From: Bacillota bacterium
GTDB lineage: Bacteria; Bacillota; Clostridia; Christensenellales; UMGS416
Assembly: GCA_023398815.1 (NCBI GenBank)
Contig: JAEWRW010000046.1
Location: 135,969-199,968, forward strand
Direction of reading: 5' to 3'
Length of the DNA: 64,000 bases
Program-made: the position numbers and the translations under genes
Part shown: in pieces, positions 60,294 to 64,000 of the stretch
Position numbering within the stretch: the stretch's first letter is position 1
How the letters are laid out: each line of letters opens with the position of its first letter
The notes under the pieces: generated by a model
Database searches by the model: none
What the model was told of the DNA's origin: nothing
What the model saw: only the letters and a program-made list of their open reading frames with translations

Positions 60294-60953
60294 TCACTCC
60301 CAATGGGAATAGGTTTGCTCCACCAAGGTCGGCACGGCCTGGCCGCCGGTGAGGTCGGCCATCTCCCGCAGGAAGCGGGGCTCCTCCCCCGCCCGCACCA
60401 ATGCCTCGGCCGTCAGCGCCGCGCCATAGGCAAGGCCCAGCAGCCGGTGGGGCGATCGCTCAAAGAACCGCTCCACCCGGCCAGAGAGGCTATAATCCAG
60501 ATCGACCCGGTAGCGCAGGCTCCGCTCCAGCGTGCAGGGCCCGGCGGCGGCCACGGCCTCTGCCGCAGCGCGGCCAAAGGCACGGCCCAACGGCCCCGCC
60601 CCCAGGTGCACCCCGCCAAAGTACCGCACCACGGCCACCGCCGCGCCGGTCACGTTCTGGCGCTTCAGGGCTTCCAGCATCAGGAGCCCGCCCGACGGCT
60701 CGTGGGCGTCGTGGTAGCGTTGCACCTCGCCGCCCCAACCGCAGAGGTAGGCAAACAGCACCGCCGAGCAATCGGGGTAGCGCGCCCGCACATCCTCGAG
60801 GAAGGCAAGGGCATCGGCCTCCCATAGAGCGGGGGCGGCAATGCCAATGAAGCGCGACTTTTTCTCGGTGAACTCGCTCCTCCCCTCCCGCGCCAGCGTG
60901 CGGTAGGCATCGGGCTCAATGGGCGTGCGCTGCCCATCCACCGGGGCGGGCAT
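60294..60953 (-). CDS. YigZ/IMPACT-family protein (UPF0029)
   Basis: 219 aa. Conserved RYFGGVHLGAGPLGRAF and HDAHEPSGG (usually DDGEPSGTAG) blocks with a C-terminal ferredoxin-like domain. The second motif departs from consensus. Cytosolic; role linked to translation in related proteins but not settled. ATG overlaps the tyrS stop by 1 nt (TGATG), so it is coupled to tyrS. Confidence 0.85.
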   Translation of the reverse strand: MPAPVDGQRTPIEPDAYRTLAREGRSEFTEKKSRFIGIAAPALWEADALAFLEDVRARYPDCSAVLFAYLCGWGGEVQRYHDAHEPSGGLLMLEALKRQNVTGAAVAVVRYFGGVHLGAGPLGRAFGRAAAEAVAAAGPCTLERSLRYRVDLDYSLSGRVERFFERSPHRLLGLAYGAALTAEALVRAGEEPRFLREMADLTGGQAVPTLVEQTYSHWE

Positions 60954-62182
60954 CAGTCCTCCACGACGACCCGGTGGTACACCTTCTTACCCTTGCGGAT
61001 GACGAAGGAGTTGCCCTCCAGGGTCGCGGGGTCGATGCGCTCGGCGGTGTCGGCCACCTTGCGACCGTCGATGGACACACCGCCTTCACGGATGAGGCGG
61101 ATGCCCTCGCCGTTGCTGGCGGTGAGGCCACAGGCCAACAGCACCTCCGCCACCCGGCCATGCTCGGTGAGTTGCGCGTGGGTCAGTGTGGTGGTGGGCA
61201 TGTTGCTGTCGTCATTGCCCTGGCCAAAGAGTGCCTCGGCCGCCGCGCGGGCACGGTTGGCCTCTTCCTCGCCATGGATGAGCTTGGTGACCTCCCAAGC
61301 CAGCACCTTCTTGGCCTCGTTGATGCGCTCGTCCTTCAGCGCCCCCAGGCGGTTGACTTCCTCCATGGGCAGGAAGGTCAGCATGGCAAGGGCGTTGCGC
61401 ACGCCGCTGTCCTCAATGTTGCGCCAATACTGGTAGAACTCATAGGGAGAGGTGCGCTCCGGCGAGAGCCACAGCGCCCCCTTCTCGGTTTTGCCCATCT
61501 TCTTGCCCTCGCTGTTGGTGAGCAGCGAGAACGTGCAGACGTAGGCGGGCTTGCCTTCCTTGCGGCGAATGAGGTCGGCCCCGGCCAGCATGTTGCTCCA
61601 CTGGTCGTCGCCGCCCATCTGCAGCACGCAGTTGTGTTTGTTGTGCAGCATCAGGAAGTCATAGCCCTGCATGAGCATGTAGTTGAACTCCAGGAAGCTG
61701 AGGCCCTTCTCCATGCGCATCTTGTAGCAGTCCGCGGTCAGCATCCGGTTGACCGAGAAGTGCACGCCGATGTCCCGCAGAAACTCGACGTAATTCAAAT
61801 TCATCAGCCAGTCGGCGTTGTTCTCCAGCAATGCTTTGCCATCGGCAAAGTCAAAGAACCGGGAGAACTGGCCCTTGATCGCTTCCACATTGGCGGCGAT
61901 GTCGGCGGCGGTCAGCATCTTTCGCATGTCCGTCTTGCCGCTGGGGTCGCCCACCATGGCCGTGCCCCCACCAACGAGGGCGATGGGCCGGTGCCCGGCC
62001 CGCTGCATGTGGGCCATGGCCATCACGGGGATGTAGTGACCGATGTGCAGGCTGTCCGCCGTGGGGTCGAAGCCCACGTAGAACGTGACGCTTTCCCGCT
62101 CCAGCAGCTTGTAGAGGTCCTCCTCAAAGGTGATCTGCTGCAGGAAGCCACGCTCCCGCAGGGTATCGAGCACATTGGCCAT
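60953..62182 (-). CDS. tyrS: Tyrosyl-tRNA synthetase
   Basis: 409 aa, TyrRS type I. FYVGFDPTADSLHIGHYIP, MGGDDQWSNM and KKMGKTEKGALW (KMGKT for KMSKS), then a C-terminal S4 domain (VAEVLLACGL). GGAGTGGGCGAA precedes ATG 62182. Unlike many Firmicutes tyrS genes it has no T-box; the leader is only about 30 nt. Confidence 0.95.
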   Translation of the reverse strand: MANVLDTLRERGFLQQITFEEDLYKLLERESVTFYVGFDPTADSLHIGHYIPVMAMAHMQRAGHRPIALVGGGTAMVGDPSGKTDMRKMLTAADIAANVEAIKGQFSRFFDFADGKALLENNADWLMNLNYVEFLRDIGVHFSVNRMLTADCYKMRMEKGLSFLEFNYMLMQGYDFLMLHNKHNCVLQMGGDDQWSNMLAGADLIRRKEGKPAYVCTFSLLTNSEGKKMGKTEKGALWLSPERTSPYEFYQYWRNIEDSGVRNALAMLTFLPMEEVNRLGALKDERINEAKKVLAWEVTKLIHGEEEANRARAAAEALFGQGNDDSNMPTTTLTHAQLTEHGRVAEVLLACGLTASNGEGIRLIREGGVSIDGRKVADTAERIDPATLEGNSFVIRKGKKVYHRVVVED

Positions 62183-62217
62183 TTCGCCCACTCCTTTTGT
62201 CTTCGCGTATCTTGTAT

Positions 62218-62246
62218 AATATAGGCGAGCGCGCCGGGCAAGTCAA
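62218..62246 (-). promoter_or_regulatory. Promoter of tyrS-YigZ operon
   Basis: TTGACT (62241-62246), 17-bp spacer, TATATT (62218-62223) on the minus strand. Confidence 0.7.
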
Positions 62247-62257
62247 GCCGGGCGGGC

Positions 62258-62285
62258 TTGCGTTGCCTCCGCAATCCTGTATAAT
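62258..62285 (+). promoter_or_regulatory. Promoter of the ABC-F gene
   Basis: TTGCGT (62258-62263), 16-bp spacer, TATAAT (62280-62285), diverging from the tyrS promoter with about 12 bp between the two -35 boxes. Confidence 0.6.
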
Positions 62286-62373
62286 AGTATTTTGTGTTGA
62301 TCGTTCACCATGGGCACTGCACAGCGTTGGGCAGCGCCTTTTTATTTGGAAAACTGGGAGGAAACCACAAACC

Positions 62374-63990
62374 TTGATTACCGTAACCGATGTGAGCCTG
62401 CAATTCAACGGCCGAAAGCTCTTTGACGACGTTAACCTGAAGTTCACCCCCGGCAACTGCTACGGCGTCATTGGCGCCAACGGTGCCGGCAAGACCACCT
62501 TCACCCGCATCCTCTCCGGCGAGCTGGAGCCAACCACCGGCGAGGTGGCCCTGACCCCCGGCGAGCGGCTTGCCATCCTGGAGCAGGACCAGTTCAAGTT
62601 TGACGCCCACACCGTGCTTGACACGGTCATCATGGGCCACAAGCGGCTCCACGAGATCATTCAGGAGAAGGAGGATCTCTACGCCAAGGCCGACTTCACC
62701 GAGGAGGACGGCGTGCGGGCCGGTGAGCTGGAGCATGAGTTTGCCGAGCTCAACGGCTGGGATGCCGAAAGCGACGCCGAACGGCTGCTGATGGGCCTGG
62801 GCATCGGGCGGGAGCTGCATGACCGCCACATGGCCGAGCTGACCGGCGATGAGAAGGTCAAGGTGCTGCTGGCACAGGCGCTCTTTGGCAACCCGCACAT
62901 CCTGCTGCTCGATGAGCCCACCAACCACCTCGATTTCCACGCCGTGCGTTGGCTGGAGGACTTCCTGCTGGAGTACCCCAACACCGTCATCGTGGTGAGC
63001 CACGACCGCCACTTCCTCAACCAAGTGTGCACCCACATGGTGGACATCGACTTTGGCCGCATCAACATGGTGGTGGGCAACTACGACTTCTGGTACGAGT
63101 CGAGCCAGCTCGCGCAACGCATGCTGGCCGACCAGAACAAGAAAAAGGAAGAAAAGATCCGCGAGCTGCAGACGTTCATCGAGCGGTTCAGCTCCAACGC
63201 CTCCAAGGCCCGACAGGCCACCAGCCGCAAGAAACTGCTGGACAAGATCACCCTCGATGACATCCGTCCCTCCACCCGCAAATATCCCTTTGTGGCCTTC
63301 GCCCCCGAGCGGGAGGCCGGCAAGGACATCCTCATCGTGGAGGGTCTCAGCAAGGCCATCGGCGGCGAGCCGGTGCTGCAGAACCTCAATTTCATCGTCA
63401 ACCGTGACGACAAGGTCGTGTTCCTCAGCCGCAACAAGCTGGCGATGACCACGCTCTTTGAGATCCTGACCGGCAACCTGGAGCCCGACGCGGGCACCTC
63501 CCGCTGGGGCATCACCACCAGCCAGGCCTACTTGCCCAAGGACAACACAGAGTTCTTCCAGCGGCCCGACCTCAACATGATCGACTGGCTGCGGCAATAC
63601 TCGCCCGACCAGAGTGAGACCTTCGTGCGGGGCTTCCTGGGGCGGATGCGTTTCTCCGGCGATGAACCGTTGAAGAGCTCGTCGGTGCTCTCCGGCGGGG
63701 AGAAGGTGCGTTGCATGCTGGCGCGGCTCATGCTCTCCACCGCCAACGTCCTGCTGCTCGATGACCCGACCAACCACCTGGACCTCGAGTCCATCACCGC
63801 GGTCAACGACGGGCTCATGGCATTCCGGGGCACCATGCTCTTCGCCAGCCACGACCACAAGTTCATCGAGACCATCGCCAACCGCGTGATCGAGATCACC
63901 CCCCAGGGCGCCTACGACTACACCGGGGAGTTCAACGAGTTCCTGGAAAACGAGAAGGTGCAGGCGCAGATTGCGGCGATGTACGCGTGA
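62374..63990 (+). CDS. ABC-F family ATPase with complementary degenerate nucleotide sites
   Basis: 538 aa, two ABC domains joined by a charged linker (about 250-300), no membrane segments. NBD1 has an intact Walker A (GANGAGKTT, 34-42) and Walker B (ILLLDEPTNHLD, 176-187) but a weakened signature (LTGDE). NBD2 has an intact signature (LSGGE, 439-443), a lost Walker A (SRNKLAMTT, Lys replaced by Met) and DD in place of DE at 463-464. Resembles YbiT/YkpA-type ABC-F proteins that act on the ribosome. Start is TTG 62374, with GGGAGG 12 nt upstream; there is no nearer ATG in frame. Confidence 0.87.
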   Translation: MITVTDVSLQFNGRKLFDDVNLKFTPGNCYGVIGANGAGKTTFTRILSGELEPTTGEVALTPGERLAILEQDQFKFDAHTVLDTVIMGHKRLHEIIQEKEDLYAKADFTEEDGVRAGELEHEFAELNGWDAESDAERLLMGLGIGRELHDRHMAELTGDEKVKVLLAQALFGNPHILLLDEPTNHLDFHAVRWLEDFLLEYPNTVIVVSHDRHFLNQVCTHMVDIDFGRINMVVGNYDFWYESSQLAQRMLADQNKKKEEKIRELQTFIERFSSNASKARQATSRKKLLDKITLDDIRPSTRKYPFVAFAPEREAGKDILIVEGLSKAIGGEPVLQNLNFIVNRDDKVVFLSRNKLAMTTLFEILTGNLEPDAGTSRWGITTSQAYLPKDNTEFFQRPDLNMIDWLRQYSPDQSETFVRGFLGRMRFSGDEPLKSSSVLSGGEKVRCMLARLMLSTANVLLLDDPTNHLDLESITAVNDGLMAFRGTMLFASHDHKFIETIANRVIEITPQGAYDYTGEFNEFLENEKVQAQIAAMYA

Positions 63991-64000
63991 CCGCTTCGTG

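Noticed and set aside
62183..62260. T-box leader for tyrS
   Set aside because: The promoter places the transcript start about 30 nt from the ATG, leaving no room; no TGG bulge or specifier is seen.
62305..63858. Minus-strand frame of about 517 codons opposite the ABC-F gene
   Set aside because: Shadow of the ABC-F coding sequence, which has clear Walker and signature motifs.
1..64000. CRISPR arrays, tRNA or rRNA genes, transposases, integrases
   Set aside because: No regular direct-repeat array, no T-arm consensus in a cloverleaf context, and no recognisable recombinase reading frame was found by eye.

Overview
The window reads as a GC-rich, probably anaerobic member of the Bacillota (Clostridia-like). 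This rests on established family knowledge applied to what is visible: a Met-specific T-box leader ahead of metG, an L10-leader attenuator ahead of rplJ-rplL, a glycyl radical enzyme with its radical-SAM activase, 2-hydroxyacyl-CoA-dehydratase-type activases, an Fe-S/propeptide-type PurF, a zinc-type bL28, strong purine-rich Shine-Dalgarno sites and sigma-A-like promoters. No tRNA, rRNA, CRISPR array, integrase or transposase was recognised.

Layout. 0-6 kb (minus strand): a truncated secreted subtilase, a membrane VanY-type carboxypeptidase, then an operon of response regulator, histidine kinase and a membrane-anchored protein of unknown function. 6.4-10 kb: ACT-domain protein plus UPF0210 protein, and citrate synthase. 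10-15.2 kb: an AraC/GyrI-like regulator, then an operon of a lipoprotein, an ECF sigma factor and a membrane anti-sigma-like protein; the lipoprotein and the anti-sigma-like protein share a large unrecognised domain. 15.5-20.5 kb: sugar isomerase, tandem-HD phosphodiesterase, ProC-like reductase, Fpg/Nei-like glycosylase, polytopic membrane protein. 20.8-23.7 kb: rplL, rplJ, rpmB, a small TTG-initiated membrane protein, a MarR regulator and a gene with an apparent frameshift. 23.9-27.4 kb: MacAB-like exporter. 28 kb: an AT-rich aminoglycoside acetyltransferase that looks acquired. 29-35.8 kb: flavin reductase-like protein, glycyl radical enzyme and activase, and a three-gene CoA-dehydratase activase set whose first gene is frameshifted. 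36-44 kb: RraB-like protein, T-box-metG, a repetitive DUF4097 protein, ThuA-like protein, small membrane protein, P-loop kinase, LRR surface protein, 2H phosphoesterase. 44.6-54.6 kb (minus): purE-purC-purF-purM-purN-purH, an FAD oxidoreductase, a PfkB kinase, purD. 54.9-56.3 kb: ECF sigma, zinc-finger anti-sigma and two small proteins. 56.6-64 kb: secreted trigger-factor-like lipoprotein, asd, ilvE, tyrS with a YigZ-family gene, and an ABC-F protein.

How parts work together. The pur genes cover much of IMP synthesis (purL, purB and a glutamine PRPP partner set are not all here) and sit behind a promoter with a PurBox-like pair. The two ECF modules and the two-component system make this stretch rich in envelope sensing (subtilase, VanY, LRR, DUF4097 and the lipoproteins are all exported).

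The most unusual signal is not a gene. It is a family of intergenic elements built from up to three hairpins, present in at least seven full or partial copies near gene or operon ends. Stem sequences differ between copies but pairing is kept, and hairpin 3 keeps an ATGAA loop in every copy. I know of no named family that matches, but I could not search. Other leads are the duplicated domain around the first ECF sigma factor, the motif shared by the two small proteins of the second ECF module, a glycyl radical enzyme whose active-site cysteine lies in an atypical context, and an ABC-F protein with complementary degenerate ATP sites.
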